From the NCBI RefSeq assembly GCF_000716875.1, contig NZ_JNWQ01000021.1:22504-86503 (forward strand): a DNA stretch of 64,000 nt, written 5' to 3'. A program made the translations under genes and the position numbers. Source of the DNA: Streptomyces novaecaesareae (GTDB taxonomy: Bacteria; Actinomycetota; Actinomycetes; Streptomycetales; Streptomycetaceae). The notes under the pieces were generated by a model. That model searched no databases and had not been told where the DNA came from. It saw only the letters and a program-made list of their open reading frames with translations. This document shows, in pieces, positions 1-7,770 of the stretch (position 1 is the stretch's first letter; every line of letters starts with the position of its first letter).

Positions 1-1
1 G

Positions 2-307
2 GGGGCGGACACCGGGGCGGTGGGGGTGGTGGCGCTGGCGTTCCCGCTGCACCCGCCGGGCAAGCCGGAGAAGAGCCGGGCGCAGGAGGTGCTGGACTCG
101 GGGCTGCCGACGCTGGTGGTGCAGAGCGTGGCGGACCCGTTCGGCGGGCCCGGGGAGTTCCCGGAGCTGCCGGCGGGGCACGAGCTGGTGGCGGTGCCGT
201 ACGGCAGCCACGGCTTCGAGGTGCCCAAGCGGGCGCCGATGGGGCAGGACGAGGTGCTGGACCTGATCTGCGCGGCGGTGGGGGACTGGGTGCTGCGGCT
301 GCTGTGA
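2..307 (+). CDS. Alpha/beta hydrolase family protein, C-terminal part (5' end outside window)
   Basis: The frame is open from the first bases, so the start lies before the window. The readable 101 residues hold a strand with FPLHPP, a strand LPTLVVQSVADPFG like the one carrying the acidic catalytic residue in alpha/beta hydrolases, and a late YGSHGFEVPK segment that supplies the usual catalytic His. This arrangement matches the short dienelactone-hydrolase-like family common in Streptomyces. The nucleophile elbow is not visible, so activity and substrate are unknown. Neighbouring genes give no hint of function. The family call is fairly safe; anything finer is guesswork. Confidence 0.6.
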   Translation, partial: GADTGAVGVVALAFPLHPPGKPEKSRAQEVLDSGLPTLVVQSVADPFGGPGEFPELPAGHELVAVPYGSHGFEVPKRAPMGQDEVLDLICAAVGDWVLRLL

Positions 308-390
308 GCGGGTGCGGTGAGCCGGTGCCGTGAACGGGTGCGGTGAGCGGGTGCGGTGAGCCGGTGCCGTGAACGGGTGCGGTGAGCGGG
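306..390. repeat. 13-bp tandem repeat (two 39-bp higher-order units)
   Basis: Variants of GAGCGGGTGCGGT follow head to tail with a 13-bp period. Three variants form a 39-bp unit repeated exactly (306-344 and 345-383), followed by a partial copy. The array starts within the hydrolase stop codon. Confidence 0.85.
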
Positions 391-404
391 GTGTTGCGGC
401 TCGC

Positions 405-420
405 TCACTCGTGCGAGTGA
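405..420. promoter_or_regulatory. Palindrome TCACTCG-N2-CGAGTGA upstream of sigR
   Basis: A perfect 7-bp dyad with a 2-bp spacer lies just upstream of the sigma-R promoter. A nearly identical dyad lies downstream of rsrA (1980-1997), so the two flank the operon. The size suits a regulator operator, but no binding protein can be named. Confidence 0.4.
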
Positions 421-436
421 AGGGTGCCCGGGGGCG

Positions 437-462
437 GGAATGCGGGCGGGGCCGGAGTGGTT
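437..462 (+). promoter_or_regulatory. Sigma-R promoter of sigR (GGAAT-N18-GTT)
   Basis: GGAAT at 437-441 and GTT at 460-462 are separated by exactly 18 bases, the established consensus of the thiol-stress sigma factor SigR. Its position 40 bp before the sigR long-form start matches the known autoregulated sigRp2 arrangement in Streptomyces coelicolor. Confidence 0.85.
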
Positions 463-504
463 GTCGTGTCCGTCAGTACGAGTCACCGGTGAGAGGCAGG
501 GCAG

Positions 505-1410
505 ATGGGTTCGATCGCGTGCCCGGAGCGGCCTGAGGAGCGCGAGGCCGCCACGGCGTTCGCCCCCTCCTGGCCCGAGTGGTTCGACGCGGGCGAGAAG
601 CCCGTCAGCCCGATATCCTCCATTTCTGGGCGGCCCGCCGTGGGCCGTGCCCGGTATGCCGAGGAGGTGGGTCCGGTCGTCGGGACCGAGCACGAGGCCG
701 AGTCGGGCCATGGCCCGGACGAGGTCCGGCCTGCGGGCGAGGCGCTCACCGGTGAGGAGCTGGCCGAGGCGATCGGTGAGGACACCTACCGGGTGTCGTC
801 GGAGGAGAGCGAGGAGGCCCGGCGGGAGCGCTTCGAGCGTGACGCCCTGGGCTACCTGGATCCGATGTACTCGGCCGCGCTGCGTATGACGCGCAACCCG
901 GCCGATGCGGAGGACCTGCTCCAGGAGGCGTTCGCCAAGGCGTACGCGTCCTTCCACCAGTTCCGTGAGGGCACGAACCTCAAGGCCTGGCTGTACCGCA
1001 TCCTCACCAACACGTTCATCAACTCGTACCGCAAGAAGCAGCGGGAGCCCCAGCGCACCGCGGCGGAGGAGATCGAGGACTGGCAGCTGGCCAGGGCCGA
1101 GTCGCACATGTCGACCGGACTGCGTTCGGCCGAGACCCAGGCGCTCGACCACCTCCCCGACAGCGATGTGAAGGACGCGCTCCAGGCCATCCCGGAGGAA
1201 TTCCGGATCGCCGTCTATCTCGCGGACGTAGAAGGCTTTGCGTACAAGGAGATCGCGGACATCATGGGTACTCCCATCGGTACGGTGATGTCCCGACTGC
1301 ACCGTGGCCGCCGTCAACTGCGCGGCATGCTGGAGGATTACGCCCGTGAGCGCGGGCTCGTCCCGGCCGGCAGCGGGGCAGGGCAGGAAGCGAAGGGCTC
1401 GGGCTCATGA
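505..1410 (+). CDS. sigR: RNA polymerase sigma factor SigR (ECF family), long and short forms
   Basis: SigR directs transcription of the thiol-oxidation regulon (thioredoxin, mycothiol and protein-quality genes). Region 2 is seen in the stretch [20 protein letters not shown] and the following [20 protein letters not shown]; region 4 is the C-terminal helix-turn-helix with [23 protein letters not shown] 505 gives 301 residues. An in-frame GTG at 667 (codon 55) would give a 247-residue form. This mirrors S. coelicolor, where a stable SigR and an unstable N-terminally extended isoform are made from alternative starts. The gene overlaps rsrA by ATGA, implying coupled translation with its antagonist, and is preceded by a perfect sigma-R promoter, so autoinduction is expected. 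Confidence 0.95.
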   Translation: MGSIACPERPEEREAATAFAPSWPEWFDAGEKPVSPISSISGRPAVGRARYAEEVGPVVGTEHEAESGHGPDEVRPAGEALTGEELAEAIGEDTYRVSSEESEEARRERFERDALGYLDPMYSAALRMTRNPADAEDLLQEAFAKAYASFHQFREGTNLKAWLYRILTNTFINSYRKKQREPQRTAAEEIEDWQLARAESHMSTGLRSAETQALDHLPDSDVKDALQAIPEEFRIAVYLADVEGFAYKEIADIMGTPIGTVMSRLHRGRRQLRGMLEDYARERGLVPAGSGAGQEAKGSGS

Positions 1411-1820
1411 GCTGCGGCGATCCGCACGACACCGAGTGTGGCGAGGTCCTCGACCACCTCTATGAATTCCTCGACAACGAGATGGCCGAGGGCGACTGCG
1501 CCAAGCTGCGCGTGCACTTCGAGGAGTGCTCGCCCTGCCTGAAGCAGTACGGGCTGGAGCAGGCGATCAAGGCGCTGATCAAGCGCTCCTGCGGGTGCGA
1601 CGACACCCCGGCCGACCTGCGCAGCAAGGTGCTGGCCAGGATCGACTCGATCCGGTCCGGGCAGCGTTCGGGCGATCCGGTGGTGGTCGCGGTGGAGACC
1701 ACCGTCGAGCTGCACGCCGAATCCGCCCGGCCGGCGCCGAAGCCGGCGAAGGGCGGGGCGGCGGAGCAGCCGGCCGGGCGCCCCGGCGCGCCGGTCGAGG
1801 CCGGCGCCCCGGCGGAGTGA
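1407..1820 (+). CDS. rsrA: Zinc-binding redox anti-sigma factor RsrA
   Basis: RsrA binds SigR under reducing conditions and releases it when disulfides form. The ZAS signature is present: C3, H7, C11, then H37-FEE-C41-SP-C44, plus a Cys pair near residues 62-64. These match the zinc and redox positions of S. coelicolor RsrA. At 137 residues it is about 30 longer than the usual form; the extra part is a Pro/Ala-rich tail after about residue 105 with no recognisable domain. It overlaps sigR by four bases. The function is confident from both motif and context; the tail's role is unknown. Confidence 0.95.
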   Translation: MSCGDPHDTECGEVLDHLYEFLDNEMAEGDCAKLRVHFEECSPCLKQYGLEQAIKALIKRSCGCDDTPADLRSKVLARIDSIRSGQRSGDPVVVAVETTVELHAESARPAPKPAKGGAAEQPAGRPGAPVEAGAPAE

Positions 1821-1830
1821 CCTGCCGACC

Positions 1831-1905
1831 GGTCACGTGTCGGCCAGTCACGTGGCGGGCGGTCACGTGTCAGCCGGTCAGGTGTCGGGCGGCCGCTTGT
1901 CGGCC
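1831..1905. repeat. 15-bp imperfect tandem repeat after rsrA
   Basis: Five units resembling GGTCACGTGTCGGCC repeat with a 15-bp period between the rsrA stop and its terminator. A weaker unit precedes them. Confidence 0.75.
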
Positions 1906-1923
1906 GGCCGGTTGAAGGAGCCA

Positions 1924-1957
1924 AGCGGCCCCGGGGGCGTGCGCCCCCGGGGCCGCT
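1924..1957 (+). terminator. Hairpin terminator of sigR-rsrA
   Basis: A perfect 16-bp stem (1924-1939 with 1942-1957) with almost no loop, very GC-rich and without a T-run, as is usual for Streptomyces terminators. Confidence 0.75.
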
Positions 1958-1979
1958 CCCGTTCTGCTCGCATGCGCCC

Positions 1980-2014
1980 CTCACTCGTTCGAGTGAGTTG
2001 GCGGTGCGCCAACT
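1980..2014. promoter_or_regulatory. Two adjoining palindromes between rsrA and the HD-GYP gene
   Basis: CTCACTCG-TT-CGAGTGAG (1980-1997) has perfect 8-bp arms and shares its core with the dyad at 405-420. It overlaps a second perfect dyad, AGTTGGCG-GTG-CGCCAACT (1996-2014). These lie about 180 bp before the HD-GYP coding region and look like operators for that gene. Confidence 0.45.
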
Positions 2015-2190
2015 GCGCCATTGCGCCATCATGCGTCCCCGCGCCCGGACGGCGGCCTATCCTCCTGACGGACACTCACCGCCGGTCCGCCCGGCGTGCT
2101 GAGGCAACACGGGGTCCGGACGGCGGGGAGGTCGAGATCGCTACCGACAGTGGAGGCGCGACCCTGCCGCCGGGGGCGGCGCGCTACCTG

Positions 2191-3624
2191 GTGGTCGTAC
2201 CGGTGGCCGCGCTGTGCTGCCTGCTCCCGCTGCTGCCCGCCGCCCTCACCCCCGGGGTGCCGCACTGGCTCGGCGGGCCGGTGGACTGGCCCAAGGTCGG
2301 GCTGCTGGCCTTCCTGCACGGCTGCTGGGAGTCGCTGGCCCAGGGCCTGCCGACGCCCTGCCTGGTACTGGTGCGCCGGCTGCTGCGCCGCCCGGCACTG
2401 CCCGATCGGACGCCCGCCCGGCCCGGGGTGAACGCCTTCTTTCCGGTGCTGTTCGCCGGAGTGCTGATGCTCCCCCCGGCCGCCGCCGCACTGGTCACCG
2501 TCCCCGCCGCGGTGCTCGGCGGCCCGAACGGGCCCGGCTGCCGCCGGCGCCAGCTGTTCAACGGCGCCCAGCTCGCGCTGTGCGCCTTCGCCTCCTCGGT
2601 CGCCTTCCACCTGCTGCACGGCCCGCAACTGCTGCTGGGCTCCCGCTTCCCGGCCGCGCTACTGCCAGGCTTCGCCGCCGTCGCCGCGTTCTGCCTGGTC
2701 AACGGGGTCGTGGTGGGGTTCATGCTGGTGCTCAGCGAGGACCGCCGCGCCGGGGTGCTGCTGCGCGGGGCCTGCGCGGTGTGCGGGCTGCCGGTGCTGG
2801 TGCACGCGGCCGGCGGGCTGATGGTCGCGGTGCTCTGGCAGGGCCCGTACGGCGCGTTCGCGGCGCTGCTGGCGCTGCTGCCGCTGTCCATCTCCGCCTG
2901 GGTGTTCGCCCAGGGGCAGCGCGAGCGGGACGCCCACCAGGCCACCGTGCAGTCGCTGGTGCAGGCCGTGGAGATCAAGGACGCGTACACCCGCGGGCAC
3001 AGCGAACGGGTCGGCCGGGCCTCGGTGCTGATCGCCACTCAGCTCGGCATGGAGGCCGAACGGCTGCGCACCCTGCGCTTCGCGGGGATCCTGCACGACG
3101 TCGGCAAGCTCGGCGTGGCCACCGAGCTCCTGCGCAGAAACGGTCCCCTCACCGAGGCAGAGCGCCGGGCCGTGGAGATCCACCCGGTGTACGGGTACGA
3201 GCTGGTGCGCGGGATCGACTTCCTCGGCGACGCGCACGCCGGGATCCTGCACCACCACGAGCGGATGGACGGCCGCGGCTACCCGAGCGGGCTGGCCGGC
3301 GCGCAGATCCCCGAGTTCGCCCGGATCATCTCCGTCGCCGACGCCTTCGACTCGATGACCTCCACCCGCTCCTACCGGCGCGGCCGCCCGGTCGCCGAGG
3401 CCGTGGCCGAGCTGGAGCGCTGCTCGGGCAGCCAGTTCGACCCGGCGATGGTCCGGGCCCTGATCGACGCGCTGGCCGTGCACGACTGGCCGCCGGTGGT
3501 GCACTCGGAGGACTGCATCCAGGCCGTCCCGGACATTCCGCTCGGCGTGCCCGAGCCGGCCCGGGCGGCGCCAGGCCGGGTGCCCGCCCGAGGCGGGAGC
3601 ACCCCCGCGGCCGGGCCGTCGTGA
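2191..3624 (+). CDS. Membrane HD-GYP domain protein (probable c-di-GMP phosphodiesterase)
   Basis: HD-GYP proteins hydrolyse cyclic di-GMP. The N-terminal half contains several hydrophobic segments, starting with LVVVPVAALCCLLPLLPA. The C-terminal half has the complete motif set: H-x3-R after YTRG, the metal pair in GILHDVGK (His about residue 302), the HHHERMDGRGYP signature (about 354-365) and a late RIISVADAFDSMTS. No ideal start exists. GTG 2191 is the nearest conventional codon, but coding bias begins near 2130 and homologues probably begin slightly upstream. The gene overlaps the next by GTGA. S. coelicolor has an HD-GYP gene next to sigR-rsrA, so the linkage appears conserved. Confidence 0.85.
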   Translation: MVVPVAALCCLLPLLPAALTPGVPHWLGGPVDWPKVGLLAFLHGCWESLAQGLPTPCLVLVRRLLRRPALPDRTPARPGVNAFFPVLFAGVLMLPPAAAALVTVPAAVLGGPNGPGCRRRQLFNGAQLALCAFASSVAFHLLHGPQLLLGSRFPAALLPGFAAVAAFCLVNGVVVGFMLVLSEDRRAGVLLRGACAVCGLPVLVHAAGGLMVAVLWQGPYGAFAALLALLPLSISAWVFAQGQRERDAHQATVQSLVQAVEIKDAYTRGHSERVGRASVLIATQLGMEAERLRTLRFAGILHDVGKLGVATELLRRNGPLTEAERRAVEIHPVYGYELVRGIDFLGDAHAGILHHHERMDGRGYPSGLAGAQIPEFARIISVADAFDSMTSTRSYRRGRPVAEAVAELERCSGSQFDPAMVRALIDALAVHDWPPVVHSEDCIQAVPDIPLGVPEPARAAPGRVPARGGSTPAAGPS

Positions 3625-5054
3625 CGGCGCACCGGCGCACCGGCCGCGGGCGAGCCGACCGGGGGCGTGCCGGCCGGGGGCGTGCGGCCCCCGACCGTGC
3701 GGGGCACGGCCGTGCGGCGTGCGGGCGCACCGCCCGGACGGTGCACGTGGGGGCGGCCGCGCTGCTGGTGCTCGCGCTGGGCACGGTCGCGCTGCGCGGG
3801 GTCGCCGAGCCCAGGGTCGCGCTGGCGTTCACCGCGCTGATCGCGCTCGGCGAATGCGTCCGGATCACCCTTCCGGGGGATCGCGAGCAGGCCCCCATCG
3901 GCGCGGCCGGCGCGCTGGCGTACGCCCTGCTCGGGCCGCTGCGCGGCGTGCCGACCGCGCACGGCACGCTCCAGGTGGTCGCGGTCACCGGGGCCGGACT
4001 GCTGCTGGCCTGGCTGCCCGGCCTCGCCCTGCCGCACCGCCCCGACCGCCCGCACCGCCGCCCGCCCTGGGCCGACCCCGCCCGCCGGGGCAGCGCCGCC
4101 CGCCGGCTGCTCGCCGTCGGCTTCGCCGCCGCCGTCTTCCAGCCGCTCTACAACGGCGGCCTGGTCGACCGGTTCTCACCCGAAGGCCCGGCCTACGGGG
4201 CGTTCCTGACCGCCGTCGCCGCACTGGCCGCGCTCTGCGACGCGACCCTGGCGGCGCTGCTGCGGTGCGACTGGGCCGGCCGCCCGGACGCCGGCCCTCC
4301 AGACCCGGACGGCGGGCCGCGGTTCCCGGCGGCGCTGGAGGACGAACTGCGCTCGCTGTTCGGCATCGGCTCGGCGATCGTCGCCACCGGGATGCTGGTC
4401 AGCCTCGCGGCCGGCGAGGTCGGGCTGTGGGCGCTGCCGCTGTTCTGCACCCCGCTGCTGCTCGCCCAGGTGTCCTTCCGGCGGGCCGCCGCGGTGCGGG
4501 CCACCACCGGGCAGACCATCGCCAGCCTCGCCCGCGCCACCGAGGTGGCCGGCTACACCCCGCACGGGCACGCGCGCCGGGTCGCGGACACGGCGTGCGC
4601 GCTCGGGCGCGAGCTGGGCCTGGGCACCCGCGAGCTCGCCCTGCTGGAGTACGCCGCGCTGATGCACGACGTCGGCCAGCTGTCCCTGGTCGAACCCGTC
4701 CCGGACGGCGCCACCGCGCTGTTGCCCTGCGCCGAGCAGCAGCGGATCGCCCGCCTCGGCAGCGAGGTGATCAGCCGCACCGGGGTGCCCCGGCAGGTCG
4801 CCGAGCAGGTCGCCCGGCTGGCCGACCCCTTCCCCGGGCCGGTCGGCGGCGACGGCCCGGTGCCGCTCGCGGCCCGGATCATCCGGGTCGCCAACGCCCA
4901 CGACGACCTGCTCACGGCCGCCCGCGGCCGGGGCGTCGGCGAGGCCGTGGGGCGGCTGCAGGCGCTGGAGGTGCTGCGGCTGGGCCGCGGCCGGGTCTAC
5001 GACGCACGAGTGGTGGACGCCCTGGCCAGGGTCGGCGGACAGGCCCGGGGCTGA
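3621..5054 (+). CDS. Membrane protein with degenerate HD (HD-GYP-like) domain
   Basis: The start GTG overlaps the stop of the upstream HD-GYP gene, so the two are co-translated. After an Arg/Gly-rich leader come hydrophobic segments such as VGAAALLVLALGTVAL and AIVATGMLVSLAAG. The C-terminal third aligns with the preceding protein: a related HGHARRVADTACALGREL helix and YAALMHDVGQ (His-Asp near residue 349) are kept. The HHE..DG.GYP signature, however, is replaced by an unrelated stretch with LADPFPGPVGG. It therefore keeps the HD pair but not the GYP element, and is probably inactive on c-di-GMP or acts on something else. It may be a sensor or partner for its neighbour. Confidence 0.75.
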   Translation: MTAHRRTGRGRADRGRAGRGRAAPDRAGHGRAACGRTARTVHVGAAALLVLALGTVALRGVAEPRVALAFTALIALGECVRITLPGDREQAPIGAAGALAYALLGPLRGVPTAHGTLQVVAVTGAGLLLAWLPGLALPHRPDRPHRRPPWADPARRGSAARRLLAVGFAAAVFQPLYNGGLVDRFSPEGPAYGAFLTAVAALAALCDATLAALLRCDWAGRPDAGPPDPDGGPRFPAALEDELRSLFGIGSAIVATGMLVSLAAGEVGLWALPLFCTPLLLAQVSFRRAAAVRATTGQTIASLARATEVAGYTPHGHARRVADTACALGRELGLGTRELALLEYAALMHDVGQLSLVEPVPDGATALLPCAEQQRIARLGSEVISRTGVPRQVAEQVARLADPFPGPVGGDGPVPLAARIIRVANAHDDLLTAARGRGVGEAVGRLQALEVLRLGRGRVYDARVVDALARVGGQARG

Positions 5055-5405
5055 GCTCGCGGGGGCTCGGCGGCGGGGCCTGCCGGGCGAGGTTGCGGGC
5101 CTTCGGGCGGGCCGGGCGGCCGCGGCCCAGGGCCCCCGGGCGGTGCCGCGCGGTGCCCGTGTGGCCCTCGGGCGGGGCCGGAACCCGGCTCCGCGACGCC
5201 AGGGGTTGAGAGGGCGCCATCGGACGGGCAGGCTGGGGAGGGGCGGGCCCCAACCTCGGCGGTGGGGAGCGCGGGCGGGGGCGGGCGTGGTTGGATGCGG
5301 TCGTAGCGTGGAACACCGACCCGGGGCACCGGGCTTCGTACCCCTCCGAGGCGGTACGGGCACGGTGGCACGGGACTTGAGCGGACGACGACGGCAGGGA
5401 CGAAC
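5055..5405. other. Gene-free interval before the TPR gene
   Basis: This 351-bp interval is G-rich and coding bias fades right after the upstream stop. It should hold the terminator of the HD-domain pair and the promoter of the TPR gene, but I could not identify clear -10/-35 boxes or a strong hairpin. Confidence 0.4.
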
Positions 5406-6407
5406 GTGAGGATCTTCCACCGGGCACGGCACCGGCCGTCCGCCACCTGGCGGCAGACGACCGACCGGGCCTTCACGCTGATCGGCGACGGCCGCTACGA
5501 GGACGCCGGCGCGCTGCTGGTGATGGCCGCCGACCTGGAGCCGTGGCTCTCCGACTCCTGGTTCAACCTCGCCCTGCTGCACAAGTTCCGCCGCGACTGG
5601 GAACAGGCCCGCTCGGCCGGCCTGCGCGCCGTCGCCCTGCTCGACCGCGAGCACGGCGCCCCCGACTGGTGGAACCTCGGCATCACCGCCACCGCCCTGC
5701 AGGACTGGCCGCTCGCCCGCCGGGCCTGGCAGGCGTACGGACTGAAGCTGCCCGGCGGCCCCGGCGGCCCCGGCGGACAGCCCGACGGCCCCGTCAGCCT
5801 CGACCTCGGCACCACCCCGGTGCGGCTCTCCCCGGACGGCGAATCCGAGGTGGTCTGGGGCAGACGGCTGGACCCGGCCCGGATCGAGGTCCTCTCCATC
5901 CCGCTGCCCTCCTCCGGCCGCCGCTGGGGCGAGGTCGTCCTGCACGACGGCGCCCCGCACGGCGAACGCGTCACCGACGGCGTCGCCTACCCCGTCTTCG
6001 ACGAGATCGAGCTGTGGGCGCCCTCGCCCGTCCCCACGTACGTGGTGCTGCTGCAGGCCGCCACGGCAGGGGACCGGGACGCGCTGGAACGGCTCGTCGC
6101 CGACGCCGGCTACGCGGCCGAGGACTGGACCTCCTCGGTGCGGCTGCTCTGCCGCGCCTGCTCGGAGAGCCGGATGGCCTCCGACGACGGCATCGTCGCC
6201 CACCACGACCCGCACGACGACGGCGACCCCGCCCACCCCGGCCACCTCAGCCACCTCAGCCAGGGCGGCGCCGCCGGGATGTCCTGGCTGGTCGAGCGGG
6301 AATGCGGCATCGCCGCCCCGGCCCACCTGGTGCGCACCCTGCTGGACCGCTGGGTCGCCGCCGCCCCCGGAACCCGGGCGTACCGGGATCTCGAAGAGGT
6401 CTGCTGA
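5406..6407 (+). CDS. Tetratricopeptide-repeat protein
   Basis: The 333-residue product begins with helical repeats of TPR type: FTLIGDGRYEDAGALLVMAA, WFNLALLHKFRRDWEQARSA and WWNLGITATALQDWPLARRA, together covering about residues 20-115. A Gly/Pro linker (PGGPGGPGG) leads to a mixed region of unknown fold containing a His/Asp-rich loop around residue 265. TPRs mediate protein-protein contacts; the partner is unknown. The gene sits 57 bp before peptide deformylase on the same strand, an arrangement I recall from other Streptomyces genomes. GTG 5406 is chosen because coding bias begins there. No signal peptide or membrane segment is seen, so it is likely cytoplasmic. Confidence 0.7.
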   Translation: MRIFHRARHRPSATWRQTTDRAFTLIGDGRYEDAGALLVMAADLEPWLSDSWFNLALLHKFRRDWEQARSAGLRAVALLDREHGAPDWWNLGITATALQDWPLARRAWQAYGLKLPGGPGGPGGQPDGPVSLDLGTTPVRLSPDGESEVVWGRRLDPARIEVLSIPLPSSGRRWGEVVLHDGAPHGERVTDGVAYPVFDEIELWAPSPVPTYVVLLQAATAGDRDALERLVADAGYAAEDWTSSVRLLCRACSESRMASDDGIVAHHDPHDDGDPAHPGHLSHLSQGGAAGMSWLVERECGIAAPAHLVRTLLDRWVAAAPGTRAYRDLEEVC

Positions 6408-6464
6408 ACCCGCTGAGTACCCTGGTGAGGTACGCGTAGACCTATGGAAGCGGAAGACGAAGAC

Positions 6465-7118
6465 ATGGCGGAGCAGTCCGAGCAGCACGACCACTCGCAC
6501 GAGCACGAGCACGACGTGGAGGGGGCGGCGCCCGAGACCCCCGTGAAGGTGATCGGCGAGGAGCCCGACCTCACCAAGGGCACCGCCCGTCCGATCACCG
6601 TCGTCGGCAACCCCGTCCTGCACCGCGAGGTCAAGGACGTCACCGCCTTCGACGGTGAGCTCTCCGCGCTGATCGACGACATGTTCCAGTCGATGTACGC
6701 CGCCGAGGGCGTGGGCCTCGCCGCCAACCAGATCGGCGTCGACCTCAAGGTCTTCGTCTACGACTGCCCGGATGACGAGGGCGTGCGCCACATCGGCCAC
6801 GTCATCAACCCGCAGCTGGAGGAGTACCCGGCGGACCGCCGGCGGGTGCTGGACGACGGCAACGAGGGCTGCCTGTCCGTCCCCACCGCGTACGCCGAGC
6901 TGCCGCGCCCCGACTACGCCGCGGTCACCGGCGTCGACAAGGACGGCAAGCCGATCCGCGTCGAGGGCACCGGCTTCTTCGCCCGCTGCCTGCAGCACGA
7001 GACGGACCACCTGTACGGCACCCTCTACATCGACAAGCTGTCGAAGCGCGACCGCAAGGACGCCCTGAAGCAGATGGCCGAGGGCACGGCGAAGTACGCG
7101 ACCGTACCGAACGCGTAA
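6465..7118 (+). CDS. def: Peptide deformylase with His-rich N-terminus
   Basis: The enzyme removes the formyl group from N-terminal Met of nascent proteins using an active-site metal. All three signatures are present: GVGLAANQ (about residues 82-89), EGCLS (134-138, metal ligand Cys136) and QHETDHLYG (177-185, ligands His178 and His182). ATG 6465 is preferred over ATG 6444 because GGAAG lies 8 bases ahead of it. The first 20 residues are unusual, a run of His, Glu and Asp absent from standard deformylases, which might bind metal. A strong hairpin follows the stop. Confidence 0.92.
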   Translation: MAEQSEQHDHSHEHEHDVEGAAPETPVKVIGEEPDLTKGTARPITVVGNPVLHREVKDVTAFDGELSALIDDMFQSMYAAEGVGLAANQIGVDLKVFVYDCPDDEGVRHIGHVINPQLEEYPADRRRVLDDGNEGCLSVPTAYAELPRPDYAAVTGVDKDGKPIRVEGTGFFARCLQHETDHLYGTLYIDKLSKRDRKDALKQMAEGTAKYATVPNA

Positions 7119-7137
7119 CGGCGGGGCGGTAGTTGAT

Positions 7138-7171
7138 GAAGGCCGGTGCGGACCTGTCCGCACCGGCCTTC
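7138..7171 (+). terminator. Hairpin terminator after def
   Basis: A perfect 15-bp stem (7138-7152 with 7157-7171) and a 4-base loop lie 19 bp after the deformylase stop and are followed by GGGTATTT. Confidence 0.85.
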
Positions 7172-7262
7172 GGGTATTTGCGGGCACGACAAGTGATGTC
7201 ACGTTCTCCCGGGGCGTCCGGTCTACCCATCGGGTGTGACCGCGAGCGGAAGGAGAACCGTC

Positions 7263-7727
7263 ATGAAGGCCGTCATCGTCTGCGCCTCCGTGTCCCACGG
7301 CAACACGAGGAGGATCGCCGACGTCATGGGCCGGGGGCTGTCGGCCCCGGTGGTCGAGCCCGAGGAGGTCGATCCGGCCGGGCTCTCCGGCTACGACCTC
7401 GTGGGATTCGGCTCCGGGATCTTCTCGGGGCGGTTCCACCCTCGGCTGCGCGAGTTCGTCCGGTCGGTGCCGGGGCAGCAGTGCGGCAGGGCGTTCGTGT
7501 TCGCCACCAGCGGGCTGCCGGAGCTGCGGGTGCGGCCGTTCAGCCGTCCCCTCGTGCGGCTCCTCGAACAGAAGGGCTTCGAGGTGGTCGACACCTTCGC
7601 CTGCCGGGGCTTCGACACCTGGCTCCCGTTCCGGCTCGTCGGCGGCATCAACAAGGCGCGGCCCGACGGCGGCGACCTGGCGGCGGCGGGCGCCTTCGCC
7701 GAGGGGCTGCGGGCCGGCGGGAGGTGA
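7263..7727 (+). CDS. Flavodoxin family protein
   Basis: A 154-residue protein of flavodoxin size. The N-terminal strand and loop AVIVCASVSHGNTRRIADVM fit the FMN phosphate-binding loop of the family. A later SGYDLVGFGSGIFSGRFHP segment and the CGRAFVFATSGLPE strand match the other FMN-contacting loops. It is probably a soluble FMN-dependent electron carrier or small quinone/flavin reductase. The start ATG 7263 follows a good ribosome site (GGAAGGAG). It is bracketed by hairpins on both sides, so it is monocistronic. Its redox partner cannot be told from the neighbours. Confidence 0.8.
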   Translation: MKAVIVCASVSHGNTRRIADVMGRGLSAPVVEPEEVDPAGLSGYDLVGFGSGIFSGRFHPRLREFVRSVPGQQCGRAFVFATSGLPELRVRPFSRPLVRLLEQKGFEVVDTFACRGFDTWLPFRLVGGINKARPDGGDLAAAGAFAEGLRAGGR

Positions 7728-7732
7728 GACAG

Positions 7733-7760
7733 GGCCGGTGCGGGGAGCCCCGCACCGGCC
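7733..7760. terminator. Bidirectional hairpin between convergent genes
   Basis: A perfect 13-bp stem (7733-7745 with 7748-7760) sits between the flavodoxin gene and the oppositely oriented ferritin-like gene. Confidence 0.8.
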
Positions 7761-7770
7761 ATCGGGCTTG

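Noticed and set aside
306..390. CRISPR-like array
   Set aside because: The 13-bp units are contiguous with no spacers. The same holds for the arrays at 1831, 26420 and 31491.
4176..7439. A 1087-codon open frame on the minus strand
   Set aside because: It runs antisense to four well-supported genes, is rich in Arg, Gly and Val, and has no domain. Long antisense frames are expected at this GC content.
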